Assembly (NCBI RefSeq): GCF_041537925.1
Contig: NZ_JBGOSH010000009.1
Span: 62,001-126,000 of the forward strand
DNA length: 64,000 bases
Origin: Ruegeria_C sp041537925
GTDB taxonomy: Bacteria; Pseudomonadota; Alphaproteobacteria; Rhodobacterales; Rhodobacteraceae
Direction of reading: 5' to 3'
Notes under the pieces: model-generated
Told to the model about the DNA's origin: nothing
The model's database searches: none
The model's input: only the letters and a program-made list of their open reading frames with translations
Program-made: the position numbers and the translations under genes
Shown: positions 52,807 to 62,646 of the stretch, one piece after another
Layout: every line of letters begins with the position of its first letter
Position numbering within the stretch: the stretch's first letter is position 1

Positions 52807-53508
52807 ATGGCTGATCGCAAAACCATCAGTTACCAGGATGTACGCGACGAGGTCGTTGCGCGCATCCAAAGCAGGCGCTGGCCGCAGGGAACGGTTCTGC
52901 CGACCGAGCTTGAACTGGCCGCCGAATTTGGCTGCGCGCGCGCAACCGTCAACCGCGCCCTGCGCGAACTGGCCGAGCGCGGCATCGTCGATCGGAAACG
53001 CAAAAGCGGTACGCGGGTCGCCCTCAGCCCGACCAAGCAGGCGAGGCTGGAAATAGCCGTTGTCCGCCAGACCGTCGAAGAGATGAACGCCGCCTATCGT
53101 TATTCACTGGTCAGCCGGGACCTGATGGCCTGCCCGCCCTGGCTGCAGGCCAAGATAGGGCTGACCGACCCCGGACAGGTCCTGCACCTGTGCTGTATGC
53201 ATTTCGCTGACGACCGGCCTTTCCAGTTCGAAGAACGCTGGATCAATGTCCATGCTGTGCCTCATGTGATCGGGGCCGATTTCCTTGCGGTTGGGCCCAA
53301 TGAATGGCTGTTGGCCGAAGTTCCGTTCTCAGATGCGGAGGTGGCATTTTCGGCGGTGCCTGCAAGCGTCAGCCTGAGTGAATTTCTTGCCGTCCCCTCT
53401 GGCACGCCGCTGTTTCAGATGGAACGGACAACCTGGTTCCGGTCCGAGCCGGTGACCTTTGTACGCATGACCTTTCATCAGGGCTATCAGATGCGCACCC
53501 GGTACTGA
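52807..53508 (+). CDS. hutC: Histidine utilisation repressor HutC (GntR family)
   Basis: 233 residues. The GntR winged helix covers about 1-75 (DVRDEVVARIQSRRWPQGTV, CARATVNRALRELAERGIVD), followed by a UTRA effector domain (about 85-230) that in this family binds urocanate. It is downstream of hutF and next to two shared palindromes, so it probably represses both hutI-H-G-U and hutF-hutC in the absence of urocanate. Confidence 0.96.
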   Translation: MADRKTISYQDVRDEVVARIQSRRWPQGTVLPTELELAAEFGCARATVNRALRELAERGIVDRKRKSGTRVALSPTKQARLEIAVVRQTVEEMNAAYRYSLVSRDLMACPPWLQAKIGLTDPGQVLHLCCMHFADDRPFQFEERWINVHAVPHVIGADFLAVGPNEWLLAEVPFSDAEVAFSAVPASVSLSEFLAVPSGTPLFQMERTTWFRSEPVTFVRMTFHQGYQMRTRY

Positions 53509-54460
53509 CCGTGCTGTCCGACAATGGATCGGTGATCGAAATGGGTGGTATGCCACTTGGTTTTGGTCAACGCAGAAAAACTGCAGGTTCGAACCGCCAA
53601 GCGAATCGCCTGATACGGGTATTACTTGATCGGGCGGGATTGCGACGGCTTTTTGGGGCCATTCACGCGCGTTGCACCGAGGATGGCCTTATATCTTCCC
53701 GCCCGCCAGCGTGCTCAGGGAAATCGGCGCAAACCGCATTGTGCAAGGGCGTTTCCCGCGCCGCAGGGGCGGCGGATCCCACCAAAACCGCCTTTCGCGC
53801 CGAATTTTGCCAGCAACCTACAATTGCGTAGGCGCATTTCCGCTCACCGTGTGATATGATGGGGAAATCAATTCATTTGGACTTGCGACGCAAGTGATTC
53901 AGCGTCCAAAGGGGACTTCAAGCTAGCGCTTAACGCGCAAAATGGGGCAGACATGTTCGAGGCAACGGAAAACACGCCGTCAAAGCGGTTCTCTTCGCAC
54001 CCGCGTTGCGAAGGCGGCTGGCGCGTGACATCCGGTCGGTCGGCCCTAAATACATTGACGAAGGTTCGGGCATCTGCCGTTTGCGGTGGATCTACCTGCG
54101 CAACGCGACGCAACAGGCATGAAGCAGTCGCGACAGTCGTTCAATTTGGCAGCGGCGCAAGCTTTGCTGGCGCAGCGCAAAAAAGCTCTGCAATTTTTGC
54201 AGGCAATGACATCAGAACGCTTCAAGGCGTCGGGGCATCGGATCTATCCCCCAGATCCCGCCCCATCAGTTTCCGGGATAATATTTCTGTTCCGGGTCAC
54301 GCCTTGATGCTGCGGCAGGATATGCCGGGCTTCTAGTCCTGCAAATTCCGCTGCGGGCCAGGCACAGCAGCTACACCCGGTCTGGCCTACCCCGTCGGAG
54401 AGAACCCCCCTCCTCTCCGGCGGGGACCCCCTACACGATCAGAAACGTCGATTGTATGGC
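53509..54460. other. 950-base stretch without a convincing gene
   Basis: Between hutC and folC I found no family match and no frame with a good ribosome binding site; frames at 53511-53831 and 53953-54336 lack protein-like character. A strong stem, CCCCGTCGGAGAG (54390-54402) against CTCTCCGGCGGGG (54413-54425), lies 35-70 bases beyond the folC stop on its transcript. Decayed genes or a small RNA are possible. Confidence 0.5.
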
Positions 54461-55735
54461 TTAGCCGTTCTCGCGCAGGATTTGTCCGGCAAGATAGAGC
54501 GAGCCGCAGATCAGGATACGGGCTTGCGGATCGGTCCTTGTGATCGCCTGCAATGCGGCGGAGACACTGTCTGCAGTGGTCGTGGCCAAGCCCACTGATT
54601 GCGCGGCGGCGGCGGTATCAGAGGCGGGCAGTGTATTGGCTTCGCCCGGGATCGACACGGCGGCTAGGCCGTCGGCCTGGCGCGCCAGCGGGCGCAGGTA
54701 GCCGGTGACATCCTTGGTGTTGAGCATACCGCAGATCATGTGCGTTGGCCGTTTCGGCAGGCGCGCCAGCAGATCGGCCAGGGCGCTGCCAGCGGCGGCA
54801 TTGTGGCCGCCATCAAGCCAAAGTTCGGCCTCGGGAGCGCTGTCGACCAGCGGGCCGGTCCTGAGGCGCTGCATGCGCGCCGGCCATTCGGCGCGGGTCA
54901 CGGCGGCCTCATAGGCGACATCGCCCAGGTTCAGGTGACGCAGAACCGCCAGCGCCGCGCCGGCATTCTGGACCTGGTGCGCGCCCAGCAGGTTCGGCAT
55001 CGGCAGGTCGCGCAACCCGGTTTCGTCCTGATAAATCAACCGTTCGCGTTCTTCATGTGCATGCCAGTTCTGACCATAGGCAAGCAGCGGCGCGCCCAAT
55101 CGGGTTGCGGTGGACTCGATGACATCCATCGCCTCATCAGGCTGCGGGCCGACGATAACCGGCACGCCGCGCTTTATGATCCCGGCTTTTTCAGCTGCGA
55201 TCTTGGCGATCGTGTCGCCCAGGAACTGCTCATGATCGACCGAGACCGGCGTAATCACACAAAGCGCTGGGCGGTCGATCACATTGGTGGCGTCAAGCCG
55301 CCCGCCCAGGCCCACTTCGAGCAGGGTGTAATCTGCCGGAACCCGAGAGAAAGCGAGTAGCCCGGCGATGGTAGTGATCTCGAAATAGGTGATCGAGGCG
55401 CCATCATTAGCAGCGTAACATTCGTCGAGAACCGCCGTCAGATCGGGTTCGGCGATCAGTTTTCCGGCCAGGCGGATGCGTTCGTGAAACCGCGCCAAAT
55501 GCGGCGACGTATAGGCATGGGCGCGCAGCCCGGCCCCTTCCAGTCCTGCGCGGATCATCGCAAGGGTTGACCCCTTGCCATTAGTGCCCGCGATATGGAT
55601 GACCGGCGGCAGCCTGTCCTGCGGGTTGTCAAGTGCCGCAAGCAGGCGCCAGACCCGGTCCAGCGTCAGGTCGATGATCTTAGGGTGCAGCGCCATCATC
55701 CGGTCAAGGATGATGTCTGATTGTGCCGCGTTCAT
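54461..55735 (-). CDS. folC: Folylpolyglutamate/dihydrofolate synthase
   Basis: 424 residues. The P-loop HIAGTNGKGSTLAMIRAG is at about 50, followed by YTSPHLARFHERIR, GLGGRLDATNVI and the C-terminal Mur-ligase-like segment LWLDGGHNAAAGSALADL. It adds glutamate to dihydropteroate and to folates. It overlaps the end of accD by four bases; accD-folC is the usual arrangement. Confidence 0.97.
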   Translation of the reverse strand: MNAAQSDIILDRMMALHPKIIDLTLDRVWRLLAALDNPQDRLPPVIHIAGTNGKGSTLAMIRAGLEGAGLRAHAYTSPHLARFHERIRLAGKLIAEPDLTAVLDECYAANDGASITYFEITTIAGLLAFSRVPADYTLLEVGLGGRLDATNVIDRPALCVITPVSVDHEQFLGDTIAKIAAEKAGIIKRGVPVIVGPQPDEAMDVIESTATRLGAPLLAYGQNWHAHEERERLIYQDETGLRDLPMPNLLGAHQVQNAGAALAVLRHLNLGDVAYEAAVTRAEWPARMQRLRTGPLVDSAPEAELWLDGGHNAAAGSALADLLARLPKRPTHMICGMLNTKDVTGYLRPLARQADGLAAVSIPGEANTLPASDTAAAAQSVGLATTTADSVSAALQAITRTDPQARILICGSLYLAGQILRENG

Positions 55736-56667
55736 TTCTCGGTCGGCGCCTCTTTGTCGGGCTCTTTGGCAGGCTCTGCCTCCGGCTCCGGTGCAGGCAG
55801 GTCGCCGCGCACCGCGGGCGGCTGGTTCATCAGCATCCGGGTGATGGAGATCAGTTCATCCCGCATCTCAGTCCGTTTCGTCACCCGGTCCAGCATGCCG
55901 TGATCCAGCAGGTATTCGGCGCGCTGAAAGCCCTCAGGCAGTTTCTCGCGGATGGTTTGTTCGATCACGCGCGGTCCGGCAAAGCAGATGAGTGCGTTGG
56001 GTTCCGAAATATGTACATCGCCCAGCATCGCATAAGACGCGGTAACGCCGCCGGTGGTCGGATGGGTCAGAACCACGATATAAGGCAGACCCGCTTCTTT
56101 CAGCATTTCGACGGCGACGGTGGTGCGGGGCATCTGCATCAGCGACAGGATGCCTTCCTGCATGCGCGCGCCGCCAGCGGCGGAAAACAGAATCAATGGG
56201 CGTTTCAGCTTCACCGCTTCCTGCGCGGCGGCGATGATGGCGTTGCCCACATACATGCCCATCGACCCGCCCATGAACGAGAAGTCCTGCGCGGCGGCGA
56301 TGATCGGCGTGCGGCCGATCTCACCACTGGCGACCAGCATCGCCTCTTTCTCGCCGGTCGCTTTCTGCGCAGCCTTCATGCGGTCGGGGTATTTCTTCTG
56401 GTCGCGGAACTGCAGCGGATCGGCTTTGGGCTCGGGCACCGCCACGTCGGTAAAGACGCCGCCGTCGAACAGCGCTGTGAACCGCTCACGCGGGGTAATC
56501 GCCATGTGGTGGTCGCAATTGGTGCAGACGTTCAGATTGTCGCTCAGCTCGCGATGGAACAGCATGGTTCCGCATTCTTTGCATTTATGCCAGAGGTTCT
56601 CGGGCATCTCCCGGCGCGAAAAGATCGAGTTGATCCGGGGCCGGACATAGTTGGTGATCCAGTTCAT
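55732..56667 (-). CDS. accD: Acetyl-CoA carboxylase carboxyltransferase beta subunit
   Basis: 311 residues. The N-terminal zinc ribbon has C29, C32, C48 and C51 (HKCKECGT, NVCTNCDH). The carboxyltransferase core contains SFMGGSMGMYVGNAI, GGARMQEGILSLMQ and HPTTGGVTASYAMLGDV. Works with AccA to form malonyl-CoA for fatty-acid synthesis. The C-terminus is acidic and proline-rich (EPEAEPAKEPDKEAPTEK). Confidence 0.97.
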   Translation of the reverse strand: MNWITNYVRPRINSIFSRREMPENLWHKCKECGTMLFHRELSDNLNVCTNCDHHMAITPRERFTALFDGGVFTDVAVPEPKADPLQFRDQKKYPDRMKAAQKATGEKEAMLVASGEIGRTPIIAAAQDFSFMGGSMGMYVGNAIIAAAQEAVKLKRPLILFSAAGGARMQEGILSLMQMPRTTVAVEMLKEAGLPYIVVLTHPTTGGVTASYAMLGDVHISEPNALICFAGPRVIEQTIREKLPEGFQRAEYLLDHGMLDRVTKRTEMRDELISITRMLMNQPPAVRGDLPAPEPEAEPAKEPDKEAPTEK

Positions 56668-56727
56668 TCAGGAACCTCAGGTCGAACATGCACGCGCCCA
56701 GATAAGACGCCGTGCCCGAAATTGCAA

Positions 56728-57612
56728 TCAGCGACGCAACCCAATGCGCGCCACGAGCCAGGCGCAGACCATCATGACCAGATCCACAAGCAGCCACAAA
56801 CGTAGCGCGCCGGTATCCGACATGTCGAACGGTGTGAGATAAAGCGCTAGCCCGCTGAGCATGTCGGGGAAGCCCACGATCAGCAACGCCAAGACATTGT
56901 TGGTGAAATGCAGCGCGATGGCGGGGCCCAGCGTACCCGCTCGCGCCGTGATATCGGCCATCAGCAACCCGAAGAGACCGGTCAGCGCGACGACAAGCAA
57001 AGTATTCTCGCCCGCCTGTTCAGGCGAGTAATGTCCAAAGGCGAACAGGATCGAGGGCACGAGCATCCAGATCAGCGGGCTGCGGAACCGTGCGGCAAGC
57101 GATTGTTGCAGGTACCCGCGGAACAGGATTTCCTCGGCACTGACCTGAATCAGCACCGCAAGCAGTGACAGGGGAAGCAGAAACAGCCAGGCACTAAACG
57201 TTAGGTTCGGCGTCAGCGGCGCGCCGAAGCCGTAAGGCGGCAACACAAAGATCGCGAGCATCATCAGAACCAACAGCCTGAACACCTGCCAGAACTGTCT
57301 GATCATTAGTCGCCGGTCTCCGGTCACACTCTGCAGGCTGCGGCGCTGCAACTGGCGCACTGCGAGCGTGACCCCAAGGATCATGAAGCCGAAACTGGCG
57401 AGCAGCATCAGCAGACCAGGTGCCGAATCGCCGGTGATGAAGGACATGGCAAGCTCGTGCGAACCTGCCGCCAGCGCCCGCCAGACGACGGTGTAACCAG
57501 CAAACAGCGTCACCGACACGATCACCAGCCCCAGCAACATCCGCCATAGCGCCTGCCGCGGGCGGCAGGGGGCCACGAGGGCCTCATGCGCGGCGTAGGG
57601 CGTGTCAATCAT
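56728..57612 (-). CDS. CPBP family intramembrane glutamic protease
   Basis: 294 residues from ATG at 57612, with AGGTGA nine bases upstream; ATG at 57630 would add six residues. About seven to eight membrane helices. CPBP/CAAX-like motifs: EEILFR (about 160-165), FAFGH (about 190-194) and HFTNN (about 235-239), covering the catalytic glutamate pair, the first histidine and the second. These enzymes cleave within the membrane. The start overlaps the end of the ABC-like gene by eight bases (from 57612) so they are co-translated, suggesting a shared job. Confidence 0.87.
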   Translation of the reverse strand: MIDTPYAAHEALVAPCRPRQALWRMLLGLVIVSVTLFAGYTVVWRALAAGSHELAMSFITGDSAPGLLMLLASFGFMILGVTLAVRQLQRRSLQSVTGDRRLMIRQFWQVFRLLVLMMLAIFVLPPYGFGAPLTPNLTFSAWLFLLPLSLLAVLIQVSAEEILFRGYLQQSLAARFRSPLIWMLVPSILFAFGHYSPEQAGENTLLVVALTGLFGLLMADITARAGTLGPAIALHFTNNVLALLIVGFPDMLSGLALYLTPFDMSDTGALRLWLLVDLVMMVCAWLVARIGLRR

Positions 57613-60600
57613 CGCTTGGGTCACCTGCATCTTTGCGCGTCACCTCGGACATGTTCCTCAGATCGGGATCATAACCGCTGTTTATGATGTCCTGAATACG
57701 ATCTCCGGCCCCCATCAGATAGCCCGAGACGGTTTCCAGCAATTGCAGGGCCACCTCGGCATCGCTTTCGATCACGGCGCGAAACTCTTCGCCGCCGATC
57801 CTGAGGAATTTGCTGTCCTCCTGCGCCACCAGATTCATGCTGCGGGTCCGGCGCATGATGATCGACAGGTCGCCGATCAGGCGGCCGGGTTCGATCGTGC
57901 TGATTATGCGGGCGTCGTCCTCTTCTCCGGGCCAGCGCAGCAGGGCGCTGCCTTCGACACAGAGATAGGCGGCATCGGCCTGCTGACCGGCGGCAAAGAT
58001 CGTCTGCCCCGCCCCGACCTCGTACCATTGCGCCGAATAGGCCAGAAGCTTCTGGTTGCGGGCGTTGAGATTGCCGAACAGGTCGGTGCCCGCGATGATG
58101 TTGAGCTTGCGGCTCAGGTCTGCCGCGCCGCTTTCGTCCAGCCCGTCCATCTTAACCCCTGCCACACCGTCAATGCGGCCGTTTTCGATCTCGATGAACA
58201 GGTCATAGGCCTCGGGATGGGCAAAGCTGTCTTCCATGAAGATCATGATGGATTTCGGCAGCAGCTCGCGCAGGCGCTGCCTTGTGCGCAACCGGCTTTT
58301 CGAATCGTGGCTGGCCAGCGCCTTGTCGAGGATCAGTACATCGGGACGCTTAATGCCCGCCCGGGAAAACGCGGTACGTTCCTGGAACACCGTGGGCAGG
58401 CTGTTTCCTCCCAGCCCCGAGGGCAGATCGTAGATGATCGCGGCCAGACGGCGGCGCAGCCCGGCCTCGGTCAACACCTCGGCGACTACGTCCTCGATCT
58501 CTTCGGCGTGCGCGCCTGCCATTTGCGACACGCGCCCGAACAGGGCGTTTTCGGCAACGCTAAGGCGGGGCAGGTAGCGATCTTCGCTGACAGTTTCGAA
58601 CATGCCATGTGCCGCCTCGGTCAGCCGGTCGGCATGGGCATGACGCATGGCAAGGATCTTGTCCTTCAACTCCTCGGTGAAACTGGGGCCGATCTGCTCG
58701 GCGGTCAGCAGGAATGGAACCGCCACAAGCAGACCTTTTTCATCGTCGCTCAGCGCCTGCGCACCTTCCAGCTCGCGGCGCTCGGCGATGTCGAGCAATT
58801 CGCGGTACATGTCTTCGTCCAGTCCGAGGCGCTGGAACAGCGGGTGGTCGGTGCCGTCCCGGCCAAATGTCTGCCTGAGATCGTGGATAACGGCTGTGGC
58901 GATCATCCTGGCGTCCTCATCAAGGCCAAGCTCAACCATCGTACCGATGAATTCGTCATTTTTGACCAGCGCGTGGGGCGGCAGATCGCGCGTCGGTGCC
59001 GCAAAGAGCAGGTTGCCACCGATGGGTACTGCCGGATTGAATTTCTCGCGGTCGAACCTGTAAACCAGCTCGTCCAGCTTGCGCGCCTTCAGCGCCTCCC
59101 AGATGCGGCCCCGCAGGCCCACGATTTCGCCCGCAAGCGCGCGGTGCATCTCTGGGTCGAGCTTGGACCGCAGAGTGCGGCGCAGCATGAACTCGTCGAT
59201 CCCCATCGCCTCGACCAGCTTGAACCACCAGTCGCGGATGCCCTCGCCATCGGGCAGATCGGCCAGACTGGGATCGAGCCAGTCCTCGTCCAGGGAATCG
59301 CCGCTATTGCCTGCGCGCACCGCTTCGAGCTGCTGCCGGTCGGGCTGGCGCGGATGTTCGTGGTCGCGCTGTGGTTTCGTCCGCAGCGGCATCAGAAGGT
59401 TGTCGCCCAGCGTGCCGTCAAACAGATAGGGGCGCGAATGGGCATAGCCGACCCGCGCGGCGATCACGCCCTGATGCAGCTCTTTCACATTCCGCCCCGA
59501 CAGAAACACCTCGCCATGAGTCGGAAGCATTTCGCGCGTCAAAAGTTGCGCGATGGCAGAGCGTTCGGCCTGCCTGCTGGACCGGATCGCCACCCGCGCG
59601 CCGGGCGGGATGGTCATGTTTATGTCTTCGAGGATCGTATTGCCGTCCCGATCCCGTACAGTCACATTGCGCAGTTCGATCGCCCCGTTCAGATGCGGGA
59701 TTTCACTCGGCTCGCCATCGAACAACTCGGACGGAATCATGTCGCGCGGTGCAAACCGCTCCGTTACAATCTCCCAGCGCAGCGACATGTCCTGCACTTG
59801 ATTGTAATATGTCAGCAGTTCCTTCCACGGGCTGGACAGGTCCTTGTAGGCGGCGAGCGCCGCCACCAACGCGCCCACTGTGATCTCGCCCTTGATCGCC
59901 AGATAACCGCCTGCTGAATAAAAGAAGAACGGCGTCATCTGGGTGATCAGGTTGTTCAGGAACTTCATGAAGAATTTCTTCTGATAAATCCTGAACCGGA
60001 TATCGAACAGCTTGCCCAGCCTGCTGGTGAAAATTGCCAGCCGATAGCGCCAGCCGCCATTGGCACGCAGGTCCGAGATACCGGCCGCGCTTTCGCCAAT
60101 CTCAGACGACAGGCGACGGACCTGCTGGATGCGGTCCTTGTTCAGCAGGTTTATCTGCCGTTGCAGCATCGGGATCAGCCAGGCTTGCAGCGGGATCAGC
60201 GCGATCGAGGCAAGCCCGAACCAGACGCTTTGCATGAACAGGAAAGTCACGATGGTCAGCATCTGGCCCAGCTGGAACACCGGCTGCGCCAGCGCATCGC
60301 CCATCAACCCGCCCATCGGCTCGGCCTCGGACGTGATCATCGAGACGAGCTCGCCCTGGCTGGTGGTTGCAAAATACGGCCGGGGAAAGCGCATCATGCG
60401 GCTGATCAGCTGATAACGCAGCCGCCGCAGCATCCGCTCCGACAACACGCCCTTCTTCGTGTTGATTCGCATTTTCATGAACCCGCTGGCGATCACAGTG
60501 GCCAGAAACGCGAAACACAGCACCAGCAGATACTGCACTTGCGTCAGGTCGAAGCCCCACAGGTTAATCACATTGGTTGTCGCGCCGATGGCGTCATTGA

Positions 60601-60727
60601 TGATGCGCTTGGGCAGTTCCAGCGAGGCATAGAGGAGCGGGAACGAGATCACCGTCAGCATCAGCAAATAGAGCTGCTGCCGTTTCGAATGCTTCCAGAT
60701 GAATGAAAACAGTGTGGGTTCCATCAC
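57605..60727 (-). CDS. Degenerate ABC exporter-like protein with C-terminal cNMP-binding domain
   Basis: 1040 residues. An ABC exporter-type membrane domain covers about 1-330 (VISFPLLYASLELPK, VTFLFMQSVWFGLASIALIP). The nucleotide-binding region (about 348-850) keeps its scaffold but loses every catalytic element. At the Walker A position the text is RSSRQAERSA, with the lysine replaced by Arg389 and all glycines gone. The Q-loop glutamine is Ser431 (YAHSRPYLFDGTL), and the signature LSGGQ is LPTVF (777-781). The Walker B glutamate is Lys802 (VLILDKALASHD), and the switch histidine is Glu832. About 265 residues are inserted between Q-loop and signature. The end (about 890-1000) is a cNMP-binding-like fold with EVGAGQTIFAAGQQADAAYL and GRLIGDLSIIMRRTRSM. 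It is fused by overlap to the CPBP gene. Not an ordinary transporter. Confidence 0.9.
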   Translation of the reverse strand: MMEPTLFSFIWKHSKRQQLYLLMLTVISFPLLYASLELPKRIINDAIGATTNVINLWGFDLTQVQYLLVLCFAFLATVIASGFMKMRINTKKGVLSERMLRRLRYQLISRMMRFPRPYFATTSQGELVSMITSEAEPMGGLMGDALAQPVFQLGQMLTIVTFLFMQSVWFGLASIALIPLQAWLIPMLQRQINLLNKDRIQQVRRLSSEIGESAAGISDLRANGGWRYRLAIFTSRLGKLFDIRFRIYQKKFFMKFLNNLITQMTPFFFYSAGGYLAIKGEITVGALVAALAAYKDLSSPWKELLTYYNQVQDMSLRWEIVTERFAPRDMIPSELFDGEPSEIPHLNGAIELRNVTVRDRDGNTILEDINMTIPPGARVAIRSSRQAERSAIAQLLTREMLPTHGEVFLSGRNVKELHQGVIAARVGYAHSRPYLFDGTLGDNLLMPLRTKPQRDHEHPRQPDRQQLEAVRAGNSGDSLDEDWLDPSLADLPDGEGIRDWWFKLVEAMGIDEFMLRRTLRSKLDPEMHRALAGEIVGLRGRIWEALKARKLDELVYRFDREKFNPAVPIGGNLLFAAPTRDLPPHALVKNDEFIGTMVELGLDEDARMIATAVIHDLRQTFGRDGTDHPLFQRLGLDEDMYRELLDIAERRELEGAQALSDDEKGLLVAVPFLLTAEQIGPSFTEELKDKILAMRHAHADRLTEAAHGMFETVSEDRYLPRLSVAENALFGRVSQMAGAHAEEIEDVVAEVLTEAGLRRRLAAIIYDLPSGLGGNSLPTVFQERTAFSRAGIKRPDVLILDKALASHDSKSRLRTRQRLRELLPKSIMIFMEDSFAHPEAYDLFIEIENGRIDGVAGVKMDGLDESGAADLSRKLNIIAGTDLFGNLNARNQKLLAYSAQWYEVGAGQTIFAAGQQADAAYLCVEGSALLRWPGEEDDARIISTIEPGRLIGDLSIIMRRTRSMNLVAQEDSKFLRIGGEEFRAVIESDAEVALQLLETVSGYLMGAGDRIQDIINSGYDPDLRNMSEVTRKDAGDPSDD

Positions 60728-60912
60728 CCATTCCTCGTTTCAGGTAAAATCGTCCACGGCATGGCGCGGAAATCCCACTGTCACCGAATGACGGACGGTA
60801 AGCACTGGCTCGATGGATTACAAGACGCGGGGATCAGTGCATTTCCATGCCACTTGTGTCGCTCGCGGCAGGGGGCTATTGCCATCTGAACCATTTTTCC
60901 GGGAGTCCAGCC

Positions 60913-62646
60913 ATGCTCAAGCGCAAGTTCGACAAGACCAAATTGCCCAGCCGTCACGTAACCGAGGGGCCAGAGCGCGCGCCGCACCGGTCCTACCTTT
61001 ATGCGATGGGGATCAGCGAAGACGAGATTCATCAGCCGCTGATTGGCGTAGCGACCTGTTGGAACGAGGCTGCGCCCTGCAATATCGCGCTCAGCCGTCA
61101 GGCGCAGGCGGTCAAACTGGGCGTCAAAGCCGCCAGCGGCACCCCACGCGAATTCACCACCATCACCGTGACCGACGGGATCGCCATGGGCCACGAAGGC
61201 ATGCGATCGTCACTGGCCTCGCGCGAGGCGATTGCCGACACGGTCGAGCTGACCATGCGCGGTCATTGCTATGACGCCATCGTTGGTCTGGCGGGTTGCG
61301 ACAAGTCGCTGCCGGGGATGATGATGGCAATGATCCGACTGAATGTTCCTTCCGTCTTCATCTATGGCGGCTCGATCCTGCCGGGGCGGCTGGAAGGCAA
61401 AGACGTCACCGTTCAAGACGTGTTCGAAGCGGTGGGTCAGCATCAGGCGGGCAACATGACCACCTGCGAGCTGGAAAAGCTGGAACAGGTGGCCTGCCCT
61501 AGCGCCGGGGCCTGTGGCGGTCAGTTTACCGCCAACACCATGGCCTGCGTGTCCGAGGCGATCGGGCTGGCGCTGTTCAATTCGTCGGGTGCACCCGCGC
61601 CCTATGAAAGCCGCGATCAATATGCCGAAGCCTCGGGGGAGGCGGTGATGAACCTGATCGAGAAAAACATCCGCGCCCGCGATATCGTGACGCAGAAATC
61701 GCTGGAAAACGCCGCGCGTATCGTGGCCTGTACCGGCGGGTCGACCAATGCCGGGTTGCACCTGCCCGCAATGGCGCATGAGGCCGGGATAGATTTCTAC
61801 CTGGAAGATGTCTGCGAAATCTTCCGCGACACGCCCTATTTCGTTGATCTGAAACCGGGTGGACAGTTCGTGGCCAAGGACCTCTATGAGGCGGGCGGCG
61901 TGCCAGCGGTGATGAAGGAACTCAGCAAGGCGGGACTGCTACACGAGGATTGCATGACCGCCTCGGGCTATTCCATGGGCGAGGAACTGGAAAAGATCGA
62001 CCGCGCAGCTGATGGCCGGGTCATTCATCCGGTCGAAACCCCGCTCTCGACCACCGGTGGGGTTGTCGGCCTCAAGGGCAATCTGGCCCCCGAAGGCGCC
62101 ATCGTGAAGATCGCTGGCATGAGCGAGGAGCAACTCAGCTTTACCGGCCCGGCGCGGGTTTTCGAATGCGAGCAGGATGCCTTCGACGCGGTGCAGAAAC
62201 GCGAATACGCCGAAGGCGACGTGTTTGTCATCCGCAACGAAGGTCCTTCGGGCGGTCCCGGCATGCGCGAGATGCTGGCGACCACGGCAGCGCTCTCCGG
62301 TCAGGGAATGGGCAAGAAGGTGGCGCTGATTACCGATGGCCGGTTCTCGGGTGCGACTCGCGGGTTCTGCGTCGGCCATGTCGGCCCCGAAGCGGCCCAT
62401 TGCGGCCCCATCGCGCTATTGCAGAACGGCGACATGATTACGCTCAACGCTATCGAGGGCGCGATCTCGGTCGATCTCAGCGAGGACGAGCTTGCCGCAC
62501 GCAAGGCGGCGTGGTCCGGCCCGCGTGAGACGATCTATGCCTCGGGCGCGTTGTGGAAATACGCGCAGTTGGTCGGCGAGACCTACAAGGGCGCGGTGAC
62601 CCATCCCGGCGGCAAGGCGGAAAAGCATGAATATATGGACCTGTAA
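60913..62646 (+). CDS. ilvD: Dihydroxy-acid dehydratase
   Basis: 577 residues from ATG 60913, with GGGAG seven bases upstream. Cluster cysteines appear in ATCWNEAAPCN, VGLAGCDKSLPGM and CPSAGACGGQFTANTM; TDGRFSGATRGFCVGHVGPEA lies near the C-terminus. It makes 2-oxoacids for isoleucine and valine synthesis through a 2Fe-2S cluster. The gene diverges from the ABC-like gene; the lipoprotein gene overlaps its 3' end by 20 bases. Confidence 0.96.
   Translation: MLKRKFDKTKLPSRHVTEGPERAPHRSYLYAMGISEDEIHQPLIGVATCWNEAAPCNIALSRQAQAVKLGVKAASGTPREFTTITVTDGIAMGHEGMRSSLASREAIADTVELTMRGHCYDAIVGLAGCDKSLPGMMMAMIRLNVPSVFIYGGSILPGRLEGKDVTVQDVFEAVGQHQAGNMTTCELEKLEQVACPSAGACGGQFTANTMACVSEAIGLALFNSSGAPAPYESRDQYAEASGEAVMNLIEKNIRARDIVTQKSLENAARIVACTGGSTNAGLHLPAMAHEAGIDFYLEDVCEIFRDTPYFVDLKPGGQFVAKDLYEAGGVPAVMKELSKAGLLHEDCMTASGYSMGEELEKIDRAADGRVIHPVETPLSTTGGVVGLKGNLAPEGAIVKIAGMSEEQLSFTGPARVFECEQDAFDAVQKREYAEGDVFVIRNEGPSGGPGMREMLATTAALSGQGMGKKVALITDGRFSGATRGFCVGHVGPEAAHCGPIALLQNGDMITLNAIEGAISVDLSEDELAARKAAWSGPRETIYASGALWKYAQLVGETYKGAVTHPGGKAEKHEYMDL

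Noticed and set aside
53953..54336. A 127-codon frame in the gap before folC
   Set aside because: No ribosome binding site, no recognisable pattern, and Arg/Ser-rich composition suggest chance.
57602..59917. A 771-codon open frame on the plus strand opposite the ABC-like gene
   Set aside because: It is antisense to a gene with clear family structure, has no ribosome binding site, and reads as a His/Arg/Gln-rich antisense shadow typical of GC-rich DNA.
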